Assembly (NCBI GenBank): GCA_019752575.1 | Contig: JAIELW010000003.1 | Location: 1 to 64,000, forward strand | From: Xanthobacteraceae bacterium | GTDB taxonomy: Bacteria; Pseudomonadota; Alphaproteobacteria; Rhizobiales; Xanthobacteraceae | Direction: 5' to 3' | Length of the DNA stretch: 64,000 bases | Shown here: in pieces, positions 39,031 through 48,657 of the stretch | Position numbering within the stretch: the stretch's first letter is position 1 | Layout: each line of letters starts with the position of its first letter | Program-made: the position numbers and the translations under genes | The notes under the pieces: generated by a model | Told to the model about the DNA's origin: nothing | The model's input: only the letters and a program-made list of their open reading frames with translations | Database searches by the model: none

Positions 39031-42000
39031 TTGCTGAAGACATCCCCAAAGAGCTTTGCCGATCCCTCGCGCCGCGGGCGCGGCGTCACTGCCGTGCTCG
39101 GACCCACGAATACCGGCAAGACGCATCTCGCGATCGACCGCATGCTCGCGCATTCGAGCGGGCTGATCGGCCTGCCGCTGCGGCTCTTGGCGCGCGAGGT
39201 TTATCAGCGCTGTGTCGCGCGCGTGGGCGCGGAGAATGTCGCGCTGATTACGGGCGAAGAAAAAATCCGTCCAAACAACCCGCGCTACTGGGTCTCGACC
39301 GTCGAAGCGATGCCCAAGAATCTGGATGTCGCGTTTGTCGCGGTAGACGAAGTGCAACTCGCCGCCGATTTCGAACGCGGGCATCTCTTTACCGACCGCG
39401 TTCTGAACCTGCGCGGGCGCGAGGAAACCTGGCTCCTGGGCGCCGCGACCGTGCGCGGGATTCTCACGAAACTTCTTCCGGGCCTTGACGTGATCCAGCG
39501 CCCGCGCCTCTCGATGTTGACCTTCGCGGGTGAGAAAAAACTCACGCGGCTGCCACGCCGCTCGGCAATCGTCGCGTTCTCCGCCGACGAGGTTTACGCG
39601 ATTGCCGAACTGATCCGCCGCCAGTCGGGCGGCGCCGCGGTCGTGCTCGGCGCGCTCTCGCCGCGCACTCGAAATGCGCAGGTCGAAATATTTCAGTCCG
39701 GTGACGTCGATTATCTCGTCGCGACCGACGCGATCGGCATGGGATTAAACCTCGACGTTGATCACGTCGCCTTCGCTTCGGACAGAAAGTTCGACGGCTA
39801 TCAGTTCCGCCAGCTCTCGGCCGCCGAAATGGCGCAGATCGCGGGCCGCGCAGGCCGCGCGCAGCGCGACGGCACTTTCGGAACGACCGGGCGCTGCGCG
39901 CCCTTCGAGCCAGAACTCGTCGAACGGCTGGAAACGCACACCTTCGAGCCGGTGAAAGTGTTGCAATGGCGCAACCACGATCTGGATTTTTCATCGCTGC
40001 GTGCGCTTGACGCGAGCCTGTCCGTCATCCCGGGCGAAGCGGGCTTGACCCGCGCGCCGCTTGCAGACGATCTGCACGTGCTCGAACGCGCGTCGCGTGA
40101 CCCTGAAATCGCGGATCTCGCGACCACGCCCGACGCAATCCGGAAGTTGTGGGCTGTGTGTCAGATTCCTGACTATCGGAAAGTCGCACCCGCAGCGCAT
40201 TCCGAACTCGTACTGACCCTCTATGGATTTTTGATGCGGGAGGGTAGCATCCCCGCCGATTGGATCGCCGAACAGGTGGCCCTCGCCGATAGGCCCGAAG
40301 GCGACATCGACACGCTTTCGAACCGCATCGCGCAAGTGCGAACCTGGACCTTCGCGGCAAACCGTCCCGACTGGTTACGCGATCCGGAACACTGGCAAGG
40401 CATCACGCGCGCGGTCGAAGATCGTCTCTCCGACGCGTTGCATGAGCGCCTTACCCAACGCTTCGTTGACCGCCGCACCAGCGTGCTGATGCGGCGCCTA
40501 AGAGAGAACACGCGCTTGGAGACTGAAATCAAGGAAAGCGGTGAGGTGATCGTTGAAGGTCACGTCATCGGACGCTTGCAGGGCTTCGAATTCGCAGCCG
40601 ACGCTTCCGGCGGCGGGCCCGACGCAAAGGCCCTTCGAGCCGCAGCGCAGAAGGCGCTCGCGGGCGAAATCGAGAAGCGCGCAGACGATCTCGACAAGGC
40701 GGGCGACGACAAGATCGTGCTCGCGAACGATGGCCTCGTGCGCTGGAACGGTGAGCCGGTCGCGCGTCTCGTAGCCGGCGACGTCGCACTGAAGCCTCGT
40801 GCGCAATTGATCGCAGACGAGCAACTCACGGGTGCCCCGCGCGACAAGGTCGCGGCGCGCATCGAGAAGTGGCTCGACGCTCACATTGAAAAGCTGCTCG
40901 GGCCGTTGAATGCGCTTCAAAAGGCCGAAGACGTGACCGGCATGGCGCGCGGCGTTGCGTTCCAGTTGGTCGAGTCCCTCGGCGTGCTGGATCGCGTGAA
41001 CGTCGCCGACGAAGTGAAGGGGCTCGATCAGGAGGCGCGCGGCCAGTTGCGCAAATATGGCGTTCGCTTCGGCGCTTATCACATCTATATTCCGGCGCTC
41101 TTGAAGCCTGCGCCGCGCCAGCTCGCGCTGCTGTTGTGGGCGCTGAAGCACGGCGGCCTCTCGCAAAAGGGCATGAGCGAATTGCCGGCGCTCGCAGCTT
41201 CAGGCCGCACGTCGATTCCGAACGACAAGGAAATCCAGAAATCGCTCTATCGCGCGGCCGGCTATCGCGTCGCCGGAACGCGTGCGGTGCGCGTCGATAT
41301 TCTGGAGCGGCTTGCCGATCTCATTCGCCCCGCCATCGGCTGGAAGCCAGGCGCCCCCGGCGAGAAGCCGCAAGGCGCGATCGACGGCTTCGGCTTCACC
41401 GTTGCCGTCGGCATGACGTCGCTGGTCGGCTGCGCCGGCGAAGACTTCGCATCGATCCTGAAGGCGCTCGGCTATCGCATGGATCGCCGCCCCGCGCCGG
41501 TGGAAGCGAAACCGGAAGAAACCAAAACGCAAGCTGCTGCGGCCGAAAGCACACCGCCAAACGAGGCTGCCGTCGAGCCGGTCAAAGAAACCGCTTCGCC
41601 TCCTGAAACGATCGCGACCGACCCCGCCATGCTCGAAGTCCACTCCATCGTGACCGGCCCGGAGCTTCAGCCGGTGCCGGAAGCAACTCCGCCTGCGCCC
41701 GGCTCCGTTACAGCCGAAACGCCGATGATCGAAGTCTGGCGTCCGGGCCGCCCGCGCACCGATCGCAAGCCGGAGCGAAAGCGGCCGCCGCGCAAGGAAG
41801 AAGCGAAGCCCGCCGACTCTTCGGCGGACAATGCGGCCGCCAAAGAGCGCCCGCGTCACGAACGCCGTGACAAGCGCGGCAAGGACAGGGGCAAGGACAG
41901 GGGCAAGGACAGGGGCAAGGATCGCGGCAAGCGCGACAACGCGAATTTCAAGCCGCGGCCCGAGCGGAAAGAAAAGCCGATCGATCCGAACTCGCCGTTC

Positions 42001-42057
42001 GCTTCGCTCCTGGCGCTCAAAGAAAAGCTCCTGTCCGACAAGAAGGACGGTAGTTGA
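39031..42057 (+). CDS. SUV3-like superfamily 2 helicase
   Basis: A 1008-residue helicase of the alphaproteobacterial relatives of mitochondrial RNA helicase SUV3. Walker A GPTNTGKTH is at 24-32, the DEAD-type box is AVDEVQLA, and motif VI is QIAGRAGRAQRDG. After the motor (about 1-350) come a long helical region and a tail (about 825-1008) that is proline-, acid- and then lysine-rich, ending in tandem KDRG repeats. The start is a TTG because no ATG or GTG is available before Walker A and an in-frame TAA stands 21 bases upstream. Probably acts in RNA turnover or stress. The S4 gene overlaps its stop. Confidence 0.85.
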   Translation: MLKTSPKSFADPSRRGRGVTAVLGPTNTGKTHLAIDRMLAHSSGLIGLPLRLLAREVYQRCVARVGAENVALITGEEKIRPNNPRYWVSTVEAMPKNLDVAFVAVDEVQLAADFERGHLFTDRVLNLRGREETWLLGAATVRGILTKLLPGLDVIQRPRLSMLTFAGEKKLTRLPRRSAIVAFSADEVYAIAELIRRQSGGAAVVLGALSPRTRNAQVEIFQSGDVDYLVATDAIGMGLNLDVDHVAFASDRKFDGYQFRQLSAAEMAQIAGRAGRAQRDGTFGTTGRCAPFEPELVERLETHTFEPVKVLQWRNHDLDFSSLRALDASLSVIPGEAGLTRAPLADDLHVLERASRDPEIADLATTPDAIRKLWAVCQIPDYRKVAPAAHSELVLTLYGFLMREGSIPADWIAEQVALADRPEGDIDTLSNRIAQVRTWTFAANRPDWLRDPEHWQGITRAVEDRLSDALHERLTQRFVDRRTSVLMRRLRENTRLETEIKESGEVIVEGHVIGRLQGFEFAADASGGGPDAKALRAAAQKALAGEIEKRADDLDKAGDDKIVLANDGLVRWNGEPVARLVAGDVALKPRAQLIADEQLTGAPRDKVAARIEKWLDAHIEKLLGPLNALQKAEDVTGMARGVAFQLVESLGVLDRVNVADEVKGLDQEARGQLRKYGVRFGAYHIYIPALLKPAPRQLALLLWALKHGGLSQKGMSELPALAASGRTSIPNDKEIQKSLYRAAGYRVAGTRAVRVDILERLADLIRPAIGWKPGAPGEKPQGAIDGFGFTVAVGMTSLVGCAGEDFASILKALGYRMDRRPAPVEAKPEETKTQAAAAESTPPNEAAVEPVKETASPPETIATDPAMLEVHSIVTGPELQPVPEATPPAPGSVTAETPMIEVWRPGRPRTDRKPERKRPPRKEEAKPADSSADNAAAKERPRHERRDKRGKDRGKDRGKDRGKDRGKRDNANFKPRPERKEKPIDPNSPFASLLALKEKLLSDKKDGS
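41881..41928 (+). repeat. in-frame 12-base tandem repeat in the helicase tail
   Basis: aaggacaggggc is repeated three times without a difference (41881-41916), followed by a diverged fourth unit (aaggatcgcggc). It encodes KDRG units. Because the unit is 12 bases, slippage would change length without breaking the frame. Confidence 0.9.
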
Positions 42058-42335
42058 AGGCGGCGGCCGGCGCTTCCCAGCGTCTCGACCGCTGGATCTG
42101 GCATGCGCGGATCGTAAAGACGCGCTCGATCGCGGCGAACCTGGTTGCCGAAGGCTATGTTCGCGTGAACGGCGAACGAGCGGAGCAGCCCGCGCGAACG
42201 ATCAAGCAAGGTGACGTGCTGACAATCGCGCTACCGGCACGCGTCCGCATTCTGAAAGTGACCGGCATTTTGCCGCGCCGGGCTGACGCAGGCGCGGCGA
42301 AAGACACATATGAGAGTTTAACCGCACGGAACTGA
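42054..42335 (+). CDS. S4 domain RNA-binding protein (Hsp15/HslR-like)
   Basis: A 93-residue protein with an S4 RNA-binding motif: QRLDRWIWHARIVKTRS at about 9-25, then VRVNGERAEQPARTIKQGDVLTI. It resembles Hsp15, which binds stalled 50S subunits carrying peptidyl-tRNA. The TTG start at 42054 lies inside the helicase stop (TTGA overlap) with AAGGACGG upstream, so translation is coupled to the helicase. Confidence 0.87.
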   Translation: MKAAAGASQRLDRWIWHARIVKTRSIAANLVAEGYVRVNGERAEQPARTIKQGDVLTIALPARVRILKVTGILPRRADAGAAKDTYESLTARN

Positions 42336-42406
42336 CCGGCGGCGCTGCGCTTGGCAAATCCGGACCCCTGCGCTACTCCGCAGCTCGCTGATAACCCGAG
42401 CCGATC

Positions 42407-42742
42407 ATGACCTACATCGTCAACGACAAATGCATCCGCTGCAAATTCATGGACTGCGTCGAAGTCTGTCCGGTGGACTGCTTCTACGAAGGCGAGAACA
42501 TGCTCGTGATTCACCCAGACGAGTGCATCGATTGCGGCGTTTGCGAGCCGGAATGCCCGGTCGATGCCATCAAACCGGACACTGTTCCAGGGCTAGAGAA
42601 GTGGATCGCACTCAACGCCGAATACGCGAAACAGTGGCCGAACATCACGATCAAGCGCGACCCGCCGGCGGACGCCAAAGACTGGGAAGACGTGGAGGGC
42701 AAGGAGCAGCATTTCTCCGCCAAGCCAGGTAAGGGCGACTGA
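42407..42742 (+). CDS. fdxA: 7Fe ferredoxin FdxA
   Basis: A 111-residue ferredoxin with the nine cysteines of the Azotobacter FdI type: C9, C12, C17, C21, C25, C40, C43, C46 and C50 (seven to nine serve as ligands for one [3Fe-4S] and one [4Fe-4S] cluster). The C-terminal half ([20 protein letters not shown]) is the extension seen in FdxA. Soluble low-potential electron carrier; the partner is not shown here. Confidence 0.96.
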   Translation: MTYIVNDKCIRCKFMDCVEVCPVDCFYEGENMLVIHPDECIDCGVCEPECPVDAIKPDTVPGLEKWIALNAEYAKQWPNITIKRDPPADAKDWEDVEGKEQHFSAKPGKGD

Positions 42743-43036
42743 CCCGCTTCCCGCCGCACGATAACCATGTCCGGCCTGCAATCTTGCTCGCACCGCGGCA
42801 AACCATTGATTTTTTGGGAAAATGTGCTATATTTCCCACAGTCGCCCGTTTTGATCGCAATATATAGGGCGCTCCGAGGAGCCGCCCGACCCGAATCCAA
42901 GCGTAGAAGCTGTTTTCACACGCCTTACCCTTCGTAGGGCGCGCAGAAGTAGCATCGCCGCGAGGGTTCAACTGGCGTCTGACGGAACCAGGTGTCGCGT
43001 AATGCCGGTATACCGGCGCAGGAGCAGAAGCCAGAA
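42743..43036 (+). promoter_or_regulatory. CarD control region with promoter and overlapping inverted repeat
   Basis: TTGATT (42806-42811), 16 bases and TGC-TATATT (42825-42833, extended -10) form a good promoter, about 200 bases before the carD ATG. The inverted repeat tgggaaa (42815-42821) / tttccca (42832-42838) straddles the -10 box, so a repressor could sit on it. The long leader contains a small gctcc/ggagc hairpin near 42875-42888. No protein gene is credible here. Confidence 0.5.
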
Positions 43037-43606
43037 ATGACCACCCCCAAGAAGACCCAGACCCGCCAGGGTTTCAAGACCAACGAGTTCATCGTTTATC
43101 CGGCTCATGGCGTCGGTCAGATCGTCCGCATCGAGGAACAGGAAGTTGCGGGCTACAAGCTCGAGCTCTTCGTCATCTCCTTCGCCAAGGACAAGATGAC
43201 GCTGCGCGTTCCAACGTCGAAAGCGGCGTCGGTCGGCATGCGCAAGCTCGCGGGTCCGGACATCGTCAAGCGCGCGTTGGAAACTTTGAAGGGCAAGGCC
43301 CGCATCAAGCGCACCATGTGGTCGCGCCGCGCGCAGGAATACGAAGCGAAGATCAATTCGGGCGATCTCATCCAAATCGCCGAGGTCGTGCGCGACCTCT
43401 TCCGCTCCGAGAGCCAGCCGGAACAGTCCTATTCGGAGCGCCAGCTTTACGAAGCCGCGCTCGACCGTATGGTCCGCGAGCTTTCGGCGGTCGAAGACGT
43501 GACCGAAACCGAAGCCGCGAAGATGATCGAAGCGCAGCTCATGAAGGCGCCGACGCGCAACAAGGCGAAAGCCGAAGGAGCGGACGAGCAGGAAGCCGCT
43601 GCCTGA
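43037..43606 (+). CDS. carD: CarD family transcriptional regulator
   Basis: A 189-residue protein with an N-terminal CarD/TRCF RNA-polymerase-interaction domain (GFKTNEFIVYPAHGVGQIVRIEEQE region, about 10-70) and a helical C-terminal DNA-contacting domain (IKRTMWSRRAQEYEAKINSGD). CarD/CdnL proteins bind the RNA polymerase beta subunit and stabilise open promoter complexes, notably at rRNA promoters. The start at 43037 (MTTPKKTQTR) begins at the family N-terminus; 42992 would add 15 unmatched residues. A terminator follows. Confidence 0.93.
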   Translation: MTTPKKTQTRQGFKTNEFIVYPAHGVGQIVRIEEQEVAGYKLELFVISFAKDKMTLRVPTSKAASVGMRKLAGPDIVKRALETLKGKARIKRTMWSRRAQEYEAKINSGDLIQIAEVVRDLFRSESQPEQSYSERQLYEAALDRMVRELSAVEDVTETEAAKMIEAQLMKAPTRNKAKAEGADEQEAAA

Positions 43607-43627
43607 AAAGATCGAAACTGAAATACG

Positions 43628-43655
43628 AAAAGGCCCGGAACGATCCGGGCCTTTT
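43628..43655. terminator. rho-independent terminator, bidirectional
   Basis: aaaaggcccgga (43628-43639) and tccgggcctttt (43644-43655) form a perfect 12-bp stem with loop acga, A-run before and T-run after. It ends carD (+) and can also serve the convergent M48 gene (-), which stops at 43664. Confidence 0.9.
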
Positions 43656-43663
43656 TGTTTGTC

Positions 43664-45139
43664 CTATTCGGTAACGATCTTCACGACATCGCCGGGCGTG
43701 AGGCGCGCGCCGCGCTGCAATCCGTTCAACACCAGAAAGCGCTCGAGATTGCGGTCCGAGAAAGCCGAGCGCGAAGCGAGCCGCTCCGGCGTATCCCCCG
43801 CGACGACACGATAGAGCCTGATCTTCAGAGGCTTGATCGCCTGCGCTTCCTCCGCGGTGACGCGGCGGAAGCTCGATGCGGCCGCGCGGAATGCCGCTTC
43901 GAGCGGCGGCGAGAGTTCGCGCGCCGCGAACGCGATGCGGTAGACGTCGCTGCCGAAGCGGATGGCATAGAGCCGGAACGCCCATTGCTCACCGCGCGCG
44001 ACCGCCGTCGCCGCCTCGAAGCCGTTGATCTGGAATGTCTCGATCGTGGCCGGATCAATGCCTTCGACCCAGCCCTTCGAGATATAATCGGGCAGCGTCT
44101 GCGACTGCTCGACGCGCACCGCATCGAGGCGCAGCGCCTCGCGGCCGTTCTGGGTCGCACCCAGCACAGCCTGCGGCGTGTTTTCAAGCGCGAACCCCTC
44201 GGGCGCGGTGAAGGCGAAGCCCAGGTTGGGATGCAGGAACAGGCGACCGCGCACGAAGCCTTCCTTCGGATCGTCGCCATAGGTCACGCCGTCGAGCGCG
44301 CGCAGGAACGCCTCGCGGTCGCGCTCGGTCGCGCGAGGATTAACGAACTGCTTCGCGTTCGCGACCGCGATCGTGATGCGCGCGGGCGTGCCGGGATGAC
44401 TCGAGAGGAACTCCATGTCCTTCGGCTGATTTCCGCCGAGCGTAGCGGCGCGAAGCTGTGCAAAGCGGTTCATCGAGGTAAGAAAACGCCACGCGCCGTA
44501 AGGATCGTAACCGGCGCGCGAGGCGATGCCGACACCGACCGCATCGGCCTCCAGCTCCTGCCCCTGTGAGAACCGCGCGATCGTAAGCCGCGACTGCGCG
44601 AGCGCCAGCGCGCCGAGCTGCGGGTCACTCAGGGTTTCGGAGATTGCGCGGCTGTTCAGCACCGCGGCGCGGATCTGGTCCTCGCGGATCGCAGCGTGCC
44701 GCGCGACAACATGCGCCATCTCGTGCGAAAGCACCGAAGCGAGCTCCGAAGTGTCGTTCGCAAGCGAGATCAGTCCGCGCGTGACGTAGAGCGAGCCGCC
44801 AGGCAAAGCGAAAGCGTTGATCGCGGGCGAGTTCAGGATCGTCACGCGATATTTCAACTCGGGCTTTTCGGAAGCCGCCTCCAGACGGGTGATCGTCTGC
44901 TCGATCAGCGCCTGCAGCGCGGGCGCGCGGTAGACCCCGCCGTAGGTCGAAACCAGCCGCTCGTGTTCCTTGCGCTGGGCGGGCGGCAGGGATTCCGCGA
45001 TCGGGTCGGACTCCTGCGGTTTGCCTTGCGTCCAGCTATCGAGATTGATTGTCGAGCAGGACGCGAGCGCGAGCGAAAGCACGGCGCCGCTGAAAACGGC
45101 ACGGAATCGCTTCAACTGCTTCGCGAGCTCTACCATCAT
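43664..45139 (-). CDS. M48 family metalloprotease lipoprotein (BepA/LoiP-like) with C-terminal LysM
   Basis: A 491-residue periplasmic zinc protease. The lipobox LASC puts lipidation at C28; the zinc motif HEMAH is at 139-143 with the third ligand in GQELEADAVGVG; the C-terminus is a LysM-type segment (RLYRVVAGDTPERLAS ... LTPGDVVKIV) for peptidoglycan binding. BepA-type proteases check outer-membrane protein assembly. The start is not sure: ATG 45139 is used, but the TTG at 45160 overlaps the stop of the upstream gene (TTGA) and would add seven residues by coupling. Confidence 0.9.
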   Translation of the reverse strand: MMVELAKQLKRFRAVFSGAVLSLALASCSTINLDSWTQGKPQESDPIAESLPPAQRKEHERLVSTYGGVYRAPALQALIEQTITRLEAASEKPELKYRVTILNSPAINAFALPGGSLYVTRGLISLANDTSELASVLSHEMAHVVARHAAIREDQIRAAVLNSRAISETLSDPQLGALALAQSRLTIARFSQGQELEADAVGVGIASRAGYDPYGAWRFLTSMNRFAQLRAATLGGNQPKDMEFLSSHPGTPARITIAVANAKQFVNPRATERDREAFLRALDGVTYGDDPKEGFVRGRLFLHPNLGFAFTAPEGFALENTPQAVLGATQNGREALRLDAVRVEQSQTLPDYISKGWVEGIDPATIETFQINGFEAATAVARGEQWAFRLYAIRFGSDVYRIAFAARELSPPLEAAFRAAASSFRRVTAEEAQAIKPLKIRLYRVVAGDTPERLASRSAFSDRNLERFLVLNGLQRGARLTPGDVVKIVTE

Positions 45140-45156
45140 TGGCGCTGCGGGATATC

Positions 45157-45945
45157 TCAATCCAAGAGTTCGATGGCCTGCGTGAGGTTAACTTCTATGG
45201 CAGGGCCGCCCCAGGAGAACAAAATACCTCTAACGCGAACGCGCTTGCCACGCCAGCTTTTCGGATCGGAACCCTGTGCCGTCAGGCTTTTACGAATGCT
45301 ATCCGGCACGACCACCGTGAAATCTTCCGTGAAGCGCCGGCCGAAATCGAGATAAACGCGGCCGCGCTGCTCGCCGACGCGGCGGATCATGCCTTCGACG
45401 ACGACAAAGCGGCCCTCGGCCGCAAGCAGCGCTGCGATACTTTCCGCATCGAAGACTTCGAACTTCGCTTCTTTCCAGAGACCCGCCTTCGCGTTTCGCG
45501 CCTTCGTTTCGAATTGCAACAATGCCTTCACGCATTTGTCATTCGCGGATGGAAGCACACGCACGATCCCGCGCAATACCATTTCCGCCTCCAGCCAGGT
45601 TTTTCCGCCGACCAGCACTGCCCGCACGGAAATTCTGCCGTAGCGATCTTTTTCATCCGAAGAAACGAACAGCGTCGCTTCTTTCCCGCCTGCGACTTCC
45701 GCAAGCGTTTCCTTCGCGCGCGTAACCGCGTTCTCGTCACCATCGATCGGCAGCGGCCCGATCACACTTACGAGCCGTATCACGCGGCCGTCGGCGAGCT
45801 TCAGCGAAGCTCCCTCCGGCACCTCCGCGATTCGGACGGCCTCCGGCTTGCCGCCGCACAACGCCGGCCCCTCCGCTGCCACAGGCAAGACGGTAGACAT
45901 TACGAGCAAGACACCGAGGAAAAGGCGGAAACCGGGGACACCCAT
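45157..45945 (-). CDS. secreted SNase/thermonuclease-like protein
   Basis: A 262-residue protein with a signal peptide (cleavage after VAA, about residue 24) and a staphylococcal-nuclease-like OB fold: LADGRVIRLVSVIGP, TLFVSSDEKDRYGRISVRAVL and NAKAGLW are the recognisable strands. The usual catalytic Arg/Glu pattern is only partly preserved (R near IRL; DRYGR), so activity is open. A second OB-like part (about 165-262) follows. Probably transcribed with the M48 gene. Confidence 0.8.
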   Translation of the reverse strand: MGVPGFRLFLGVLLVMSTVLPVAAEGPALCGGKPEAVRIAEVPEGASLKLADGRVIRLVSVIGPLPIDGDENAVTRAKETLAEVAGGKEATLFVSSDEKDRYGRISVRAVLVGGKTWLEAEMVLRGIVRVLPSANDKCVKALLQFETKARNAKAGLWKEAKFEVFDAESIAALLAAEGRFVVVEGMIRRVGEQRGRVYLDFGRRFTEDFTVVVPDSIRKSLTAQGSDPKSWRGKRVRVRGILFSWGGPAIEVNLTQAIELLD

Positions 45946-46021
45946 CGCAACATGATCCTGCGGCAGGCTGAAAGCGCTGCAAAGCCCTCTCCCGCTGTGT
46001 TAGACCGGGCCCCGCACTTGA

Positions 46022-46098
46022 GGTCCCGTAGCTCAGCCGGATAGAGCAGCGGTTTCCTAAACCGAAGGTCGCAGGTTCGATTCCTGCCGGGACCGCCA
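46022..46098 (+). tRNA. tRNA-Arg (anticodon CCT)
   Basis: A 77-base cloverleaf: acceptor stem GGTCCCG (46022-46028) pairs with CGGGACC, D-arm GCTCAGCCGGATAGAGC, anticodon loop TTCCTAA with CCT (reads AGG), T-arm GCAGG TTCGATT CCTGC, discriminator G and encoded CCA at 46096-46098. All stems pair. Confidence 0.96.
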
Positions 46099-46170
46099 AT
46101 TCCTATTCCGGCCACATCCGTTGTTCATGGCTAGCGTGACGAAATCCCAAAATTGCCCGCGGCGAATGGA

Positions 46171-48615
46171 ATGATCTTGACCCTACGCAGACTCATTTTC
46201 GCGCTGATCGGCGCGGCCGCCTTCCTCGCGCAGCCCGCGCTCGCGCAGAATCAGCAGAGCAACGAGGAAATCCGCTCGCGCTTGCAGACCATCGGCTCGG
46301 TCTTCGAATATGTCGAAACGGGCATTACCGCGCAGAGCCGCCGCTCGGAGCTGACCAGGCTCCGCGACGCCATCGAGCCCTTGCGAAACGAAATCGGCCA
46401 GATCATCGAGCGCCTCGAGCCGCGGCTCGCCGAAATCGAAACGCGCGCCAAGGCGCTCGGACCCGCACCCGCGAAGGATGCACCATCGGAAGCGCAGAGC
46501 GTTGCCGACCAGCGCAAGCAGTTCGGCGCTCAGCATGCGGAGATCGACGGTCTCTTGAAGCAGTCGCGCGTGCTGGCGACGCGCGGCGACCAGCTCGCGG
46601 GCCGCATCGAGGAAATCCGCCGCGCACGGATCGCTGACCGCCTGTTCGAGCGCTCGATGAGCATTCTCGATCCGAAGCTCTGGCTCGGTGCCTTGCAGGC
46701 GATCCCCGGCGAGTTTCGCGCAGCCGTTACCTCTTCGCGCGATTGGCTGAACACCGTCTCTAGCTATCCCGGCGTCGTGCAGAGCGCGCTTGTCGCGTTT
46801 CTTCTATGCATGGTCGCGGTATTCGGAATTTTCTTCGCGCAGCGCTGGCTCACCCGCTACTTCACGCAGACCGGCGACTACCCGAAGGATGTGCCGCTGC
46901 CGCGGCTGCGCCGCGCGAAGGCGGCGCTTCGCGACTCGATCCTCGGCGCGGTTGCGCTGCCGCTCGCCTTCTATGTCGTCATCGAAATTCTTTCGTCGTT
47001 CGATTTCCTGATCGAACGCGCGCACCAATCCGCACTCGGCATCCTCGCCGCGGTAACGCTCTATGCGACCGGCCGGGCGCTCGCCGGCGCCCTTCTGCGG
47101 CCTGGCGACCTGCCGCGCCGCGTGCTGAACATCAGCGACGAAACCGCCATCCGCTTTTACAGCTACGCGACCTACGGCCTTCTGATCGCGGCCATCGGCG
47201 CCTCGCTGAACATCGTTCACCGCAGTCTCGGCGCACCACGTGTCATGATCACGGCGACAAGCGCGCTGATGGCGGGACTGATCGCTGTCATCATTATCCG
47301 CGCGCTCCTGAAGACACGGCAGGCGGTCGAGGAAGGCAAGGAAGACCCCGCACCGAACTGGATGCGGCTGGTGCTGTGGATCATCGCCGCCGTGATCTTG
47401 GGAAGTGTACTTACCGGTTATATCTGGCTCGCTTCCTTCCTCACAAGCCGCCTGATCCACGCCGCCATCGTGATCGCGAGCGCCTACGTCATCCTGCAAC
47501 TGATCAACGCCTATTTCGACGAGGGTCTGCAGGCACACACGCAGCGCGGCCGCTCTTTTGCGTCCACGCTCGGCATCCGCACGCAAAGCCTCGAACTTGC
47601 AGCGGCGCTCTTCGCGGGCGCGGCGCGCGTACTCCTATTCATCGTCGCGCTGTTCCTGATCGTCGGAAACTGGGGCACCTCGCTCACCGACCTCGCGGCG
47701 AGCTTCGACCGCGCTTCGTTCGGGATCGAGTTCGGAAAACTGCGCGTCTCGCTCTACGACATCGGCGCCGCGATCATGGTACTGTTGATCGGCGTTTACC
47801 TGTCGCGCATTCTACAGCGCTGGCTGTCCAACACGGTACTGCCGAGAACGCGGCTCGATCAAAGCCTCAAGAACTCGATCGCCACGATTGCGGGCTATAT
47901 CGGCGTGATCGCGGCGATCTCGCTCGCGCTCGGCCGGCTCGGACTGAACCTTGAAAACATCGCGCTCGTTGCCGGCGCACTCTCGGTCGGTATCGGCTTC
48001 GGTCTTCAGGCGATCGTCTCGAACTTCGTGTCCGGTCTCATTCTTCTCACCGAGCGGCCGGTGAAGGTCGGCGACATGGTCAACGTGAAGGGCAATGAAG
48101 GCATCGTGCGGCGCATCAGCGTGCGGTCGACCGAGGTCGAGACCTTCGACCGCGCAAGCGTCATCATTCCCAACTCCGAGTTGATCACGAGCGCGGTGAC
48201 GAACTGGACGCATAAGGACGAGGTCGCGCGCATCGCCGTGAAGGTCGGCGTGTCCTACGATTCGGATACGGAGAAGGTGCGGGACATCTTGCTCGCGGAG
48301 GCGAAGCGTCATCCGCGCGTATTGAAAGAGCCGGAGCCGGCCGTCTTCTTCATGCGATTTGGCGACAGCGCGCTCGAGTTGGAACTTCGCTGCATTGTCA
48401 ATTCCGCGAATTTCAGGTTATCGACGTCGAGCGATCTGCACTTCGCAATCCTGAGATCCTTCCGCGAGAACAAGATCGAGATTCCGTTCCCGCAGCAGGA
48501 CATGCGGATCGTCGATCCGTCGGCCAAAAATCTTTTGCAGAAGACGGACAGCGGCCCGGCAGCCGCGTCGGGCCAGAGTTCCCATCCGGCGGAAGCGCCG
48601 GCAAGCAAGCGTTAA
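46171..48615 (+). CDS. large mechanosensitive channel (MscS/MscK-like, DUF3772)
   Basis: An 814-residue inner-membrane protein. A signal peptide (MILTLRRLIFALIG..., cleavage after ALA) is followed by a periplasmic coiled-coil-like DUF3772 domain (about 25-170), about ten or eleven transmembrane helices (about 195-600), and the MscS core: the pore helix region ALSVGIGFGLQAIVSNFVSGLILL, the beta domain (RPVKVGDMVNVKGNEGIVRRISVRSTEVETFDRASVIIPNS) and the cytoplasmic alpha/beta part. Opens under membrane tension to relieve osmotic stress. I prefer ATG 46171 to the in-frame TTG 46153. Confidence 0.92.
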   Translation: MILTLRRLIFALIGAAAFLAQPALAQNQQSNEEIRSRLQTIGSVFEYVETGITAQSRRSELTRLRDAIEPLRNEIGQIIERLEPRLAEIETRAKALGPAPAKDAPSEAQSVADQRKQFGAQHAEIDGLLKQSRVLATRGDQLAGRIEEIRRARIADRLFERSMSILDPKLWLGALQAIPGEFRAAVTSSRDWLNTVSSYPGVVQSALVAFLLCMVAVFGIFFAQRWLTRYFTQTGDYPKDVPLPRLRRAKAALRDSILGAVALPLAFYVVIEILSSFDFLIERAHQSALGILAAVTLYATGRALAGALLRPGDLPRRVLNISDETAIRFYSYATYGLLIAAIGASLNIVHRSLGAPRVMITATSALMAGLIAVIIIRALLKTRQAVEEGKEDPAPNWMRLVLWIIAAVILGSVLTGYIWLASFLTSRLIHAAIVIASAYVILQLINAYFDEGLQAHTQRGRSFASTLGIRTQSLELAAALFAGAARVLLFIVALFLIVGNWGTSLTDLAASFDRASFGIEFGKLRVSLYDIGAAIMVLLIGVYLSRILQRWLSNTVLPRTRLDQSLKNSIATIAGYIGVIAAISLALGRLGLNLENIALVAGALSVGIGFGLQAIVSNFVSGLILLTERPVKVGDMVNVKGNEGIVRRISVRSTEVETFDRASVIIPNSELITSAVTNWTHKDEVARIAVKVGVSYDSDTEKVRDILLAEAKRHPRVLKEPEPAVFFMRFGDSALELELRCIVNSANFRLSTSSDLHFAILRSFRENKIEIPFPQQDMRIVDPSAKNLLQKTDSGPAAASGQSSHPAEAPASKR

Positions 48616-48657
48616 ACTTTTCCGGGCTACGACGGACGACTCATGCGGCGGGGACTC

